Source of the DNA: Streptomyces sp. NBC_01454 | GTDB lineage: Bacteria > Actinomycetota > Actinomycetes > Streptomycetales > Streptomycetaceae | Assembly (NCBI RefSeq): GCF_036227565.1 | Contig: NZ_CP109461.1 | Span: 124,001-188,000, forward strand | Length of the DNA stretch: 64,000 nucleotides | Reading direction: 5' to 3' | Part shown: positions 1 through 10,240 of the stretch, piece by piece | Layout: each line of letters begins with the position of its first letter | Position numbering within the stretch: position 1 is the stretch's first letter | Notes under the pieces: generated by a model | What the model was told of the DNA's origin: nothing | The model's input: the letters and a program-made list of their open reading frames with translations, nothing else | The model's database searches: none | Translations under genes and position numbers: made by a program

Positions 1-486
1 CGCGACGAGGACGGCCTCGGCTTCCGTCAGCTGGCGTACCCGCTGCAGGACCAACGAGGAGCGCCAGTCGCGGATGGCGGCGAGTTCGTCCCAGGCAGCG
101 TCCGGTGCGGAGTGCTTGCCGGCAGGCGGCAGGTGCGGGTCGGACAACGTCTCCCGTGCGATCGCTTCCGCGTCCTCGATGTCGGTCTTGGCGCGGCGTC
201 GGCGCCTGCGGCGCTCGGCGGTGCGGTTCGGCTGCACTTCCCGCCCGTCGTAGCCGGCCGCGGACAGAGCCAGAGTGAGCGGCAGTCCCAGACTCGATGA
301 TCCCTCGATACCAATCCGGTCGATCACCAGCTCACTGTCGCTGAGGAAGCCCAGCAGTTCGGTGATCCCATCGGCCGTGACGCCGAAGGAAGATGTCTTC
401 CACGCTTCGCCTCGATGATCAACGAGAGAGATGGTGGCGGTGTGCTTGTGCGGGTCGATGCCGGCGACGCCGTGACGTGGTTCCAA
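1..486 (-). CDS. IS110-family transposase, N-terminal part, cut by window edge
   Basis: A reading frame on the minus strand stays open for 162 codons from a TTG at 486 to the first base of the window. It starts ELEPRHGVAGIDPHKHTATI, the N-terminal DEDD/RuvC-like block of IS110-type recombinases, and later has RRAKTDIEDAEAIARE, the conserved K-T-D-x-x-D-A region. A TAG lies directly upstream in frame, so TTG at 486 is the best start; a GGGAGG lies about 10 nt before it. IS110 enzymes move a circular intermediate guided by a bridge RNA. The C-terminal serine domain lies outside the window, so intactness cannot be judged. Confidence 0.8.
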   Translation of the reverse strand, partial: MEPRHGVAGIDPHKHTATISLVDHRGEAWKTSSFGVTADGITELLGFLSDSELVIDRIGIEGSSSLGLPLTLALSAAGYDGREVQPNRTAERRRRRRRAKTDIEDAEAIARETLSDPHLPPAGKHSAPDAAWDELAAIRDWRSSLVLQRVRQLTEAEAVLVA

Positions 487-574
487 CTCCTATGCCCTCC
501 CTGCTGCAGCCGATACGGTGGCAGCGCGGCCCCCGCGACGTCGGCAGATCTGGGTTGAGTCGGACAGGCTCTCT

Positions 575-1471
575 TCAAGCCAGGCGCCCGGGGCCGCGCC
601 GACGGCCCGCCCGACACTTCGAATCCAGGACAACCGCATGGCCGTCAATCGCGTTCAGAGTCAGGGCGGGCCGCTTCGAACGCCGCCCGGGGGAGCAACT
701 CCCCAAGCGGTGGCAGAAGTACAACACCCAAATCGCGTTCGTCGTAAAGATCACTCGGCGTATGTCCTGGTCGAAGTCGAGGAACGGGATGAACTGCTCC
801 CGCGCGTCCTCGAACACGTTGATCGCGCCGGGGTACTGCCGGCCCCAGTCTTCCCGGACGGCTTCGAGGGCTTCAAGGGCAGCATTCTCGTCGACGGCGG
901 TGTAGACGGGCACGGTCCAGCGGCCGGTTCTGCCACTCGGCGATCCCGTCCATGACCTTGTCCGTAATCGTCGAGATTGTCTGCTTAGACACCTCGGCGC
1001 CGTAGACCTCGGCCAGGTGCGCGCGGAGATTTCCCCGTGCGTGAGGCCCTTCGCGGACAGCGACAGCACCATCTTGTCGACCCCGGTCAGCCGCCGCTGC
1101 CGCTTCTTGACGATCTGCGGCTCGAACGTGCCGCCCGTGTCCCGCGGGACCTTGACCTCGACCGGGCCGACGTCCGTCAGGACGGACTTGGCCCGAGTGC
1201 CGTTGCGGCTGTTACCGCTGCCCCGGCCGACCGTTTCGTGCTTCTCATAGCCGAGGTGGTCGGTGATCTCGCCCTCCAGGGCAGACTCCAGCACCCGCTT
1301 GGTCAGCTGCTGCAGCAGTCCTCCCTCCCCGGTCAGCTGCAGCCCCTCGGACCGGGCACGATCGACCAGCATCGCGATCAGCTGCTCGTCCGAGGCCCCT
1401 GCCGTTGGCGACGCAGTGGTCTCCTCCTCCACGCCGGCCGCGGTCTTCTGCTCGGTGGTCGTCTCGCTCAC
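575..1471 (-). pseudogene. IS256-family (mutator) transposase, frameshifted and internally deleted
   Basis: The GTG start at 1471 follows a GGGAGAG ribosome site. The N-terminus is a normal IS256 transposase (LGYEKHETVGRGSGNSRNG, then VEVKVPRDTGGTFEPQIVKK). Near 1020 an apparent GC duplication breaks the frame after GEISA. The original HLAEVYGAEVSKQTIS continues in another frame, then the DDE core is missing: the text jumps to the late block EDWGRQYPGAINVFEDA and IFTTNAI. After TTNAI the protein is unrelated, so the C-terminus is also lost near 705. It cannot encode an active enzyme. Confidence 0.85.
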
Positions 1472-1609
1472 TTGGCGTCTCTCCCTTGATCAGCAGATCC
1501 GCCGTCTATTGGACACTCCCCTACGTCATACGCGAGGTCTACCACCTGATTCGCCCCGCTCCACGGACGATCCCCGCAACGAGTTGACAGCTATAGGAGC
1601 GTCAACGCT

Positions 1610-1807
1610 ATGGCCGAATCATTCTTCGGCGCCCTGAAAAACGAGCTCGTCCACCGAACTTCGTTCCCGACACGTGCACATGCTCACCGGGCGATCGTCC
1701 GATACATCGAGATGTTCTACAATCACAGACGCCTCCACTCCGCACTCGGCTACCGAACCCCCGCAGAAGTTCATGCCGAGTACGAAGAGTTGCAGGCCGC
1801 AGCATAG
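1610..1807 (+). pseudogene. IS3-type transposase OrfB, C-terminal fragment
   Basis: This 65-codon remnant begins MAESFFGALKNELVHR and ends with YNHRRLHSALGYRTPAEV, the final part of the integrase core (rve) of IS3-family OrfB, including the catalytic-Glu region A-E-S-F-F. The upstream two thirds of the gene are absent; DNA before 1600 belongs to other debris. It is a dead fragment. Confidence 0.8.
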
Positions 1808-3100
1808 GAATCCCGCAAACCCCCTGTCCGAGAAACGCGGGGCGCCTCAGTTTGCGGGCGACCTGCTGGGCGGTGATGGCGAGACTCCCGTGGTTGTCAC
1901 AGGGGTCGAACCTCGCAGAGGAGCTGCTGCTAGGCGGGACGGCGAGTTTCGGGATGGACGCCCCGCACGCTCGCCGCGAAACCGATCAAGAAGGCCACCC
2001 CACAAGCGCGGCCAGCTGCTCTGTTCCTCGCAGCCCACAGCTCGAACGACCGCTCCGGCGTGCTGCCCGAAAGCACTGCCGTCAGGCGCTGCCCAAGCTC
2101 ACGTCGAAGAGGATCGTCGTCGATTGGCCGACGACGAGTACCTGCTGGACGAACCGTGCGGCACCTGTCCAGCATGCACCCATGCTCGCACGACGGCATG
2201 GCGCTCGTCCGGGTGCGCTGAGAGGTGTGGAAGGACGGGGCGAGTCCGGCGTTGCGCCGTCACGCCGAGACCGCGGAGCACAGCCCGCTGTACAACGCTG
2301 CCCCTGGAGCGGGTGGCACAGGCGATTATGTAGCAGGTCTGCGGCGAACCGCGTACGCCGCATGGAAGGACACACAGCCCGACCGCGGCCCCCGCGCTGC
2401 CGAGTTCGCCGCGTCCTGGCGGGTCGAGCACGGCCACAGCCCGTCGACCACGACACGCAGTTCCCCTGGTGGTGTCGCTGCACAGAGACGCGATCATGGA
2501 ACGGGTCCGCTCTCCCCACGAGCCGCCACGCTGCTCTGGCTGGCGCTGAAACAGGCCGGGCGGCGACGGCCCGAGGGGCTCCCGACGATCAGGAACTCGC
2601 GGCTGCCGTTCCTGCTCGCGCCCATCGATTTCCTGCCTCCCGGCGAGGTCCCCGAATCATCGATTGGCTCGCCGCCCTCGGGTTCGTCAAGCGGGCGGGT
2701 CCCCCGTTGCGTCTGGCTCACCCCCGGCGCAGTCGGCGTCATCGCGCGCCGTGAGCTGCCCGCCAGCCTCCTCATGGAAGGGAACGCAGCCATTCGAGCT
2801 GGGGTGGCGATCCGACCCCTCCTGTGTCGTCCCCCTTCGCCTGACATGAAGAGCCACCGGCCGCGTCAGGCGCGCCCGGCTGAACGGGTGAATAACTGTC
2901 AGCGCCCCTTGTGCGGGGGACACTCGACTGGGTTACTGGCTGTACGTCAGGTGGGCCGCTATCTCTCCGCTGGGAGATGCGGCGGTCGGCTCATTGGTGT
3001 GTGGGGCCGGCTTCCATAGGCATGGTGTCGCCTGACGGAGGGAGGGCCCTGCCAGCTGACGCCCTCTGGGGCGTTGGCTGGTGGGGCCGACTCAAACACG
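1808..3100. other. Degenerate region with no convincing intact gene
   Basis: Long overlapping open frames exist on both strands but none has a good start, ribosome site and family-like protein. One plus-strand stretch around 2330-2450 (AYAAWKDTQPDRGPRAAEF) and another around 2660-2760 (IIDWLAALGFVKRAG) look like pieces of a decayed protein in shifting frames. I could not name the parent gene. The last 100 bases probably hold the promoter of the next gene. Confidence 0.5.
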
Positions 3101-3114
3101 TCCGAGGAGGCATC

Positions 3115-3795
3115 TTGCGAACCATTCACGTTCTGCGAACGTTGGTGACGACGGGTGTCATTCCGCTGGCGTTGATCTCCGCTCCCGATGCCCACGCAGC
3201 GTCGCCGATTCCGGTGACGTGCGGTGAATCGGCGTTGGTCGATGCGGTCAACACGGCCAATGCTGCCGGGGGCGGCAGCCTGATCCTCGCTCCCTTGTGT
3301 ACGTACACCCTCACCAGCCCCCATAATTCGGGCGGAGCCGGGATATCTGCGGGGTTGCCGAACATCACCACCGAGATCTCCATGGCCGGCCTGGCCACGC
3401 AGATCACCCGGGCGCCGGGCGCGTCGGCCTTCAGGATCTTGGAGGTCGACGGTCCCTCACAAGTCCCGGGGGCCAACGGCAAGTTGACCATGGCCGCAGT
3501 GACTGTCAGCGGTGGTGACGCCGGTCTTGGCGTGGGAGGGGGAATCGCTAACCTCGGCGGCGCCGTGGCCCTCACCGGCAGCACGGTCCGCGACAGCAAG
3601 GCGTCATACGGCGGCGGCATCTACACCGACGGTGCACTGACGCTCGTCGGCAGCAGCGTCACCGCAAATACCGCCAGCGTCAACGGCGGCGGCATTTTCA
3701 CCAACGCCGGCGGGGTGGCCTTGATCGGCAGCCTGGTGACCGGGAACTCTCCGAGCAATTGTGGTGCCCTGCCTCCCATCTCCCTCGCCTGCTGA
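3115..3795 (+). CDS. Secreted right-handed beta-helix protein
   Basis: The 226-aa protein starts at TTG 3115, four bases after a strong GAGGAGG. It has a Sec-type signal: basic start, hydrophobic VTTGVIPLALISA, cleavage expected after DAHA. The mature part has the short glycine-rich turns of parallel beta-helix repeats: GGGIANLGGAVALTGS, YGGGIYTDGALTLVGS, NGGGIFTNAGGVALIGS. Such proteins are exported surface or matrix proteins; some are polysaccharide lyases, but no catalytic motif is visible here. It ends abruptly with NCGALPPISLAC, so it may be shortened relative to longer relatives. The neighbours also encode repeat-rich beta proteins. Confidence 0.75.
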   Translation: MRTIHVLRTLVTTGVIPLALISAPDAHAASPIPVTCGESALVDAVNTANAAGGGSLILAPLCTYTLTSPHNSGGAGISAGLPNITTEISMAGLATQITRAPGASAFRILEVDGPSQVPGANGKLTMAAVTVSGGDAGLGVGGGIANLGGAVALTGSTVRDSKASYGGGIYTDGALTLVGSSVTANTASVNGGGIFTNAGGVALIGSLVTGNSPSNCGALPPISLAC

Positions 3796-3930
3796 AGACG
3801 GACATCCCCAGGCTTCGAGGTCACGACGCACCGGGCCGCCCGCCCACGCGCCCTCGCCGCGGAGCGAACGACAGCCCCGTCCGGTCCCTGGCCGACGCCC
3901 CGTCGGCCAGGAGCGGCCGGTTCGAAGGCA

Positions 3931-4325
3931 GTCACCGAGCTGCTCGCCTTTGGCGTGGCGGTCAGCCACGACGGGCTGCTGGGGTACGTCACCTGTGATG
4001 GCGATGGCAGCGTCGCTGTCATCGACCTTGCCAGCAACGAGATCACCGATACGGTGCCGGGCTCCACACGCCGTCCTGGCTGGTGATCGCGCCTGACGAC
4101 TTCGACTTCTACGGGGTCAACACGGCAATGAGCCGGCGAGTGTGCTGCGCACGCCGGACGGTGGACACCCAACGTGGAGCCTATATCCGGTGGCACGCCG
4201 GTGACCACCATCAGGGAGGGACTGGGCAACTCCACCGCCGTCCGCTTCGGATGCCATCCGGCCGCCTCGTTCACGATTGTCAACGACCGTGCGATCCGGG
4301 CCGTTTCGGCACCCCCTCCACCGAC
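3931..4325 (+). pseudogene. Decayed YVTN beta-propeller plus IPT/TIG protein remnant
   Basis: In one frame from 3931 the translation VAVSHDGLLGYVTCDGDG followed by SVAVIDLASNEITDTV is a clear YVTN-type beta-propeller blade, ending at a stop near 4086. In another frame from 4183, ISGGTPVTTIREGLGNSTAV then RFGCHPAASFTIVNDRAIRA is an IPT/TIG domain. Neither has its own start, and frames change between them. They look like the remains of one large propeller-IPT surface protein, related to the three IPT genes downstream. Confidence 0.65.
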
Positions 4326-5160
4326 TCGACGGCGCGCTGCGGTCCGCCCCTGACCGAGGGCGCCGAACCATTGCGGCCCGGCATCGCGCATCCAGCCCGC
4401 GCGTTCGGCCAGACTCTGGAAGCGGACCAAGAAGTGGATCCGCCCGCTTCAGCCTTGGCCTGTCCTACCTGGGCGGTCCCGGGCGAGATGAGCCCTGTCA
4501 TGACGCCGGGCGGCGGGGCGCGAAACACTCAAGGCCTGAGCCGAGATCATCCACATAACCTGCCGCCTCACCCGGAATCGCCACCCAAGACCGCTTGCGG
4601 CGTCCTCGTTCGCGCAGACGGTGTGAATTGCCAGGCCGACCAGCTCTCTTTCTCACATCTCAGCGCATAGCGCACAACCAGCACTTGGCGGTCGCAGCAA
4701 GCGCCGAATTCCGCCGCCTGGCCAGGCCGGGCAAAATGAAGCGGACCGGGATCAGAATCACCTTCTGACGAACGCGCATACCGCTGGACTTTGAACGACT
4801 GACCCCATCTGCCCGCTCTTTTCAAGCTCTTTGACGCCAGATTGCACCATACACGCAGGGGCGTGCAACGGCGCCCGGAGTCGAAGAGTGAACTCTTAAT
4901 CTATTTACGTACAGAACCCTTGGTGCGCCAATTCCACCTGTCGCCTCCTTCACTCCTTGGCTTTAATCGAAACAAGCGAGATTGACGGCGCTCAGTGATG
5001 CGGCGCCGCGTCGCTTTACATAGGAAGACCCGCCCAGGCGCCGTGAGGCAACAGTCTCCGCCATCCCCTTCCCGCCCCACGGGGAGACAGGCATCCCATG
5101 CGGTTGCAGGCCGCGTCAGCTCACCGCCTGCTCCTGTGCCCCCGGCAGAGCGGCCACTTC
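4326..5160. other. Non-coding or decayed DNA upstream of the IPT cluster
   Basis: No supported gene. The stretch 4850-4990 is less GC-rich than its surroundings and is the likely promoter area for the IPT/TIG gene that starts at 5174. No operator or terminator could be recognised. Confidence 0.4.
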
Positions 5161-5173
5161 AAGGAGAAAGATC

Positions 5174-5965
5174 ATGGCAACCATCACGTCGTTGGTGGAC
5201 ACAGCAACCACCACCAACCAAGGCAAACCCGGTGACACCGTCCAAATCAACGGTACCGCCCTGTCCACCACCACGAGGGTGAACTTCGGTTCGGCGGCGG
5301 TCACCCCGACAGGCGTCACCGCCACCCAGGTCACCTTCGTGATCCCCAACACGGCGCCGTGCTCCGGCCAGGTCTCTGTCAGCGTCACCAGCAGCGCCGG
5401 TGCTACCAGCAACGCGCTGCCGTTCTTCGTCATCGCCTCGCCGACCACCACAGGGCTGAGCGTCACCTGTGTATCGGCCGCCACAGGTGGCTCGGTGACA
5501 CTGTTCGGCACCAACTTCCTCTCCGGAACGCAGGTCGGAGTGGGCAGCGTCGGCAACGTGGCGGTCACCCCCACGCAGCCGAGCCAGGTCACCTTCACCG
5601 CGCCGGCCAACCCGGGTCAGGTCGGTACGGTGTCGACCCAGTCGGTGTCCATTACCACCGCCGGCGGGACCAGCGCCGCGGGCACCACCCTGATCGACTA
5701 CTACCTCGCGCCGGCCATCACCTCGGTGCTTCCCACCTCGGGTACGGCGGGGGACCTGATCACCGTCACCGGAACCGGTTTCGTCGGCGTCGACACCGTC
5801 ACCTTCACCGACAGCACCACCGCAACTGCCCCTGCAGTCTTCACCCCCGTGAGCGCCACCCAACTCGTCGCCACCGTGCCCGGCGGACTCGCCACCGGCG
5901 CCGGGACCATCACGGTCCACACCTGCGGCGGCAACTCCAACGCCCAGGCCTTCACCGTCACCTGA
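5174..5965 (+). CDS. IPT/TIG-domain protein, three domains
   Basis: The 263-aa protein follows AAGGAG with 7-nt spacing. It has three immunoglobulin-like IPT/TIG folds of about 85 residues each. The third is easiest to see: APAITSVLPTSGTAGDLITV then TGTGFVGVDTVTF. There is no signal peptide and no membrane anchor, although such domains usually sit on exported or surface proteins. A long conserved N-terminus without signal is shared with the next two genes, so either export is non-classical or these are structural parts of a larger assembly. Function unknown. Confidence 0.8.
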   Translation: MATITSLVDTATTTNQGKPGDTVQINGTALSTTTRVNFGSAAVTPTGVTATQVTFVIPNTAPCSGQVSVSVTSSAGATSNALPFFVIASPTTTGLSVTCVSAATGGSVTLFGTNFLSGTQVGVGSVGNVAVTPTQPSQVTFTAPANPGQVGTVSTQSVSITTAGGTSAAGTTLIDYYLAPAITSVLPTSGTAGDLITVTGTGFVGVDTVTFTDSTTATAPAVFTPVSATQLVATVPGGLATGAGTITVHTCGGNSNAQAFTVT

Positions 5966-6119
5966 CCGTCAGGGACGACCGGGGACCAATGGCACGACCA
6001 CCAAGTCGCCGCCCGTCCGCAGCGTGTGGCGCGGGCGGGCGGTGACGCCCCCGCGCCCTGGCCGACAACCGCCGGCCAGGGCGCGACTGCTCAGGCGGTA
6101 CACGAAGGAGAAGAACATC

Positions 6120-8633
6120 ATGGCCCCCGTAGTGACCAGTGTCAGCCCAGCCCAAGGTGCTCCAGCGGGGGGTACCAACGTCACCATCACCGGCTCCGGC
6201 TTCACCGGGGCCACCATGGTCAGGTTCGGCCCCAATGGCACCACCTTTGTCATCGTGAGCGATATGCAGATCACGGCCAAGACCCCCGCAGGGGCCGGCA
6301 CGGTCCAGGTCACGGTCGCGGCGCCGACAGGCACCAGCACCCAGAACGTTTTCTTCACCTACACCCCGGCCCCCGTACTCACCACACTCATTCCGCCCTC
6401 GGGCCCCACAGCGGGCGGCAACACGGTCACCATCAACGGCACCAACCTCTCCAGTGCCACCTCGGTAAAGTTCGGGAGCAATTCGGCGGTCATTGTGACC
6501 AATACCGCTACGCAGATCACCGTCATCGCGCCCGCCGGGTCGCCCTCCTCAGTCAACGTCACCGTCACCACAGCCGGCGGCACCAGTAACGCCCTCCCCT
6601 ACACCTACGCCACTGTTCCCGCCCCGGCCATCAACAGCCTCAGCCCCACCTCGGGCCCCACAGCGGGCGGCAACACGGTCACCATCAACGGCACCAACCT
6701 CTCCAGTGCCACCTCGGTAAAGTTCGGGAGCAATTCGGCGGTCATTGTGACCAATACCGCTACGCAGATCACCGTCATCGCGCCCGCCGGGTCGCCCTCC
6801 TCAGTCAACGTCACCGTCACCACAGCCGGCGGCACCAGTAACGCCCTCCCCTACACCTACGCCACTGTTCCCGCCCCGGCCATCAACAGCCTCAGCCCCA
6901 CCTCGGGCCCCACAGCGGGCGGCAACACGGTCACCATCAACGGCACCAACCTCTCCAGTGCCACCTCGGTAAAGTTCGGGAGCAATTCGGCGGTCATTGT
7001 GACCAATACCGCTACGCAGATCACCGTCATCGCGCCCGCCGGGTCGCCCTCCTCAGTCAACGTCACCGTCACCACAGCCGGCGGCACCAGTAACGCCCTC
7101 CCCTACACCTACGCCACTGTTCCCGCCCCGGCCATCAACAGCCTCAGCCCCACCTCGGGCCCCACAGCGGGCGGCAACACGGTCACCATCAACGGCACCA
7201 ACCTCTCCAGTGCCACCTCGGTAAAGTTCGGGAGCAATTCGGCGGTCATTGTGACCAATACCGCTACGCAGATCACCGTCATCGCGCCCGCCGGGTCGCC
7301 CTCCTCAGTCAACGTCACCGTCACCACAGCCGGCGGCACCAGTAACGCCCTCCCCTACACCTACGCCACTGTTCCCGCCCCGGCCATCAACAGCCTCAGC
7401 CCCACCTCGGGCCCCACAGCGGGCGGCAACACGGTCACCATCAACGGCACCAACCTCTCCAGTGCCACCTCGGTAAAGTTCGGGAGCAATTCGGCGGTCA
7501 TTGTGACCAATACCGCTACGCAGATCACCGTCATCGCGCCCGCCGGGTCGCCCTCCTCAGTCAACGTCACCGTCACCACAGCCGGCGGCACCAGTAACGC
7601 CCTCCCCTACACCTACGCCACTGTTCCCGCCCCGGCCATCAACAGCCTCAGCCCCACCTCGGGCCCCACAGCGGGCGGCAACACGGTCACCATCAACGGC
7701 ACCAACCTCTCCAGTGCCACCTCGGTAAAGTTCGGGAGCAATTCGGCGGTCATTGTGACCAATACCGCTACGCAGATCACCGTCATCGCGCCCGCCGGGT
7801 CGCCCTCCTCAGTCAACGTCACCGTCACCACAGCCGGCGGCACCAGTAACGCCCTCCCCTACACCTACGCCACTGTTCCCGCCCCGGCCATCAACAGCCT
7901 CAGCCCCACCTCGGGCCCCACAGCGGGCGGCAACACGGTCACCATCAACGGCACCAACCTCTCCAGTGCCACCTCGGTAAAGTTCGGGAGCAATTCGGCG
8001 GTCATTGTGACCAATACCGCTACGCAGATCACCGTCATCGCGCCCGCCGGGTCGCCCTCCTCAGTCAACGTCACCGTCACCACAGCCGGCGGCACCAGTA
8101 ATCCCCTGCCGTACTTCTATCTCGCCGCGCCCACTCTCAGCGATCTGTCCCCGCACCTCGGCCCCACCGGTGGCAACACCGTCACCGTCTTCGGCACCAA
8201 TCTGACGCTTACCAACGCCGTGAGCTTCGGAGGGAATCCGGCCACCAGCATCAATGTGGTCTCCGACAGCCAGGTGACGGTGACCGCTCCGGCCGGTTTG
8301 GGCACGGTCGCTGTCACCGTCACCACACCGGGGGGGACCAGCTCGGCGGCCACCGGGAATCCGTACTACACGTATCTGGGGGCACCCGTCCTGACCAGCC
8401 TCAACCCCTCCCACGGTGCTGATCTCGGGGGCGACGCTATCGTGTTGGGCGGCAGCAACCTCACCTACACCGACGCGGTGTCCTTCGGCGGCGTCCCGGC
8501 CTCGTTCGCGGCGATCTCCGACACCCAGGTCGTCGCGACCTCCCCGGGCGGCGCGCCCGGCACGGTGAATGTCGTGGCACACACCCCGGCCGGGAACAGC
8601 AACACGCTGCCCTATGTCTACGACCCATCCTGA
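6120..8633 (+). CDS. Large IPT/TIG-repeat protein with seven near-identical domains
   Basis: The 837-aa protein starts at ATG 6120 behind GAAGGAG. It consists only of IPT/TIG domains: one divergent N-terminal domain (PVVTSVSPAQGAPAGGTNVT), seven copies of an 84-residue domain (GPTAGGNTVTINGTNLSSAT, SVKFGSNSAVIVTNTATQIT), then two divergent C-terminal domains ending at LPYVYDPS. The central copies are identical in DNA as well as protein. There is no signal peptide or anchor. The gene sits between two smaller IPT genes in the same direction. Copy number probably varies by recombination; assembly collapse or expansion is also possible. Confidence 0.85.
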   Translation: MAPVVTSVSPAQGAPAGGTNVTITGSGFTGATMVRFGPNGTTFVIVSDMQITAKTPAGAGTVQVTVAAPTGTSTQNVFFTYTPAPVLTTLIPPSGPTAGGNTVTINGTNLSSATSVKFGSNSAVIVTNTATQITVIAPAGSPSSVNVTVTTAGGTSNALPYTYATVPAPAINSLSPTSGPTAGGNTVTINGTNLSSATSVKFGSNSAVIVTNTATQITVIAPAGSPSSVNVTVTTAGGTSNALPYTYATVPAPAINSLSPTSGPTAGGNTVTINGTNLSSATSVKFGSNSAVIVTNTATQITVIAPAGSPSSVNVTVTTAGGTSNALPYTYATVPAPAINSLSPTSGPTAGGNTVTINGTNLSSATSVKFGSNSAVIVTNTATQITVIAPAGSPSSVNVTVTTAGGTSNALPYTYATVPAPAINSLSPTSGPTAGGNTVTINGTNLSSATSVKFGSNSAVIVTNTATQITVIAPAGSPSSVNVTVTTAGGTSNALPYTYATVPAPAINSLSPTSGPTAGGNTVTINGTNLSSATSVKFGSNSAVIVTNTATQITVIAPAGSPSSVNVTVTTAGGTSNALPYTYATVPAPAINSLSPTSGPTAGGNTVTINGTNLSSATSVKFGSNSAVIVTNTATQITVIAPAGSPSSVNVTVTTAGGTSNPLPYFYLAAPTLSDLSPHLGPTGGNTVTVFGTNLTLTNAVSFGGNPATSINVVSDSQVTVTAPAGLGTVAVTVTTPGGTSSAATGNPYYTYLGAPVLTSLNPSHGADLGGDAIVLGGSNLTYTDAVSFGGVPASFAAISDTQVVATSPGGAPGTVNVVAHTPAGNSNTLPYVYDPS
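6397..8101 (+). repeat. Tandem 252-bp coding repeat, six full units plus a 193-bp partial unit
   Basis: Units begin at 6397, 6649, 6901, 7153, 7405, 7657 and 7909. Each begins CCTCGGGCCCCACAGCGGGC and encodes one 84-aa IPT/TIG domain. The copies I compared are identical base for base until divergence at about 8102. The unit length is a multiple of three, so gain or loss keeps the frame. Confidence 0.95.
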
Positions 8634-8920
8634 GCCCAACCCTGCCGCAGGCCAGGGACGTCCGCCCCAGAGACAGCCGCTGGCTCGAACGACAACGCCA
8701 GCCCAGCGTCTGGGAAACGCCGACCGGCGGGCAGCGCGAGCGCCGTGAGCAGCTCGGCATCGTGCAGGCATCCGGTGCCGACGAGGAAGCCAGGGGATGG
8801 ACGTGCTCGGCTGAATGCGTGCTTGAGTGCCGAGTGCGCGGTCTGCTGGCGTCCCCTCGCAGGACTCAACGGCACGTTCCACACATATCCACGGAGTAGG
8901 ACACGCAAAGGAGTCCGGGC

Positions 8921-9723
8921 ATGCCGACCCTTCCCATCATCACCTCACTCGCCCCCGTCCAAGGGCACGATGGAGCCACCTTGACCATCACCGGCACGGG
9001 ACTGTCCCGCACTTTCAAAGTGAACTTCGGGGCCAAGGCGGTCACCCCCACCACCGTCACCGAAACCACCGTCACCTGCGTGATTCCAGTGTTGCCCCCG
9101 GGTGAGAACGACGTGACCGTCTCGGCGGGAGCCTCGACCAGCAACTTCCTCCCGTTCTACTACATCTCGCCGCCGACCGTGCTGGCTCTGAGCGCCAACA
9201 CCGGGCCAGCCACAGCCACACAGCTCACCGTCTTCGGCCAATCCCTGTTGACCGCGACCGGGGTGATCTTCGGCGCCCTCGGCCCCGGTACCGGGCTGAA
9301 CGTCGTCTCCGACACCGCGCTCACGGTCTTCACGCCCCTGCACCCTGCCTTCCCCCTGGTGTGTGCATCGACGCTGTGGATGTCACGGTCGCCACCCTTG
9401 GTGGTACCAGCGTTGCCCAAACCGCCCTCTCCAAGTACACCTTCTACAAAGCCCCGTCGGTCACTGGAGTGGTTCCCACATCGGCCTCCATCGGCTCGCT
9501 CGTCACCGTCAGCGGCTCCTGCCTGCTGGACACCGTCAGCGTGGCCTTCACCCCGGTAGGAGGGGGCCTACCGACCGCGGCCAACTTCACCAACATCTCC
9601 ACCAGCCGGATCACCGCGATCGTCCCGCCAACCCTGGTCACAGGTACGTACGACATCCAGGTCACGACCCCGGGAGGCCAGACCCCAGTGGTTCCCATCG
9701 ACGTGTTCACCGTCCCCCTCTGA
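8921..9723 (+). pseudogene. IPT/TIG-domain protein with one frameshift
   Basis: It starts at ATG 8921 after CAAAGGAG with 7-nt spacing. The first frame gives two IPT domains (PIITSLAPVQGHDGATLTIT ... VVSDTALTVFTPL). The continuing domain text, VCIDAVDVTVATLGGTSVAQ to VPIDVFTVPL, is in the next frame from 9361. The shift falls at a GTGTGTG run at 9359-9365; removing one GT restores a continuous protein of about 266 residues with three domains. This could be true decay, slippage-based switching or a base-calling error. Confidence 0.7.
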
Positions 9724-9898
9724 GGTCGGTTCGCGAGCTACCCGGCTGCCTCCGGCCCCTGGGGCGCCCCAGGGGGCGCTGCCTGGGCCGTGAGACACGA
9801 CGACTACCCCGGGACGGGCCCTCTGTGACAACCTGAAGTGAGTCAGGGGATATTGATACAAATACTCACTGGGTGGAGAAACGGAACGTAGTGGACTG

Positions 9899-10240
9899 AT
9901 GTCTGTCCTGACCACAGGTGCATCCGACGGGGATGCCGGATCTGTGACCTCTTCTTCTCGGCCCGATCCCGAGGTTCCCGCGAAGGCGAAGCGGCGGGTG
10001 TTCACGGCCGCGTTCAAGAAGAAGGTCCTGGCCGAGTACGACGCCGCTGTCGAGGGAACCAAGGGGCGAGGTGCTGCGCCGGCACGGAGTCGCCACCTGG
10101 CACATCTCGACCTGGCGCAAGGCCCGAGAAGCGGGCGCCGAGCAGGCCCTGTCCATGCCGAGGGGCCGCAAGCCGGCCGACCCACGCGACTCCCGGATCC
10201 GTGAACTGGAGAAGAAGAACACCCAGCTCGAAGGCCAGAG
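9899..10240 (+). pseudogene. IS3-family OrfA fragment
   Basis: The N-terminus RRVFTAAFKKKVLAEYDAA is a typical IS3 OrfA helix-turn-helix start. A frameshift near 10065 moves the text to VLRRHGVATWHISTWRKARE, then SRIRELEKKNTQLEG before homology ends. The frame is broken and OrfB is absent, so this is dead DNA. Confidence 0.75.

Noticed and set aside
6359..8095. Repeated minus-strand open frames of 74-76 codons, one per repeat unit
   Set aside because: They mirror the 252-bp coding repeat on the plus strand and have no ribosome site; they are shadows of the IPT gene.
6397..8101. CRISPR-like array
   Set aside because: Units are 252 bp, tandem without spacers, and encode IPT/TIG domains.
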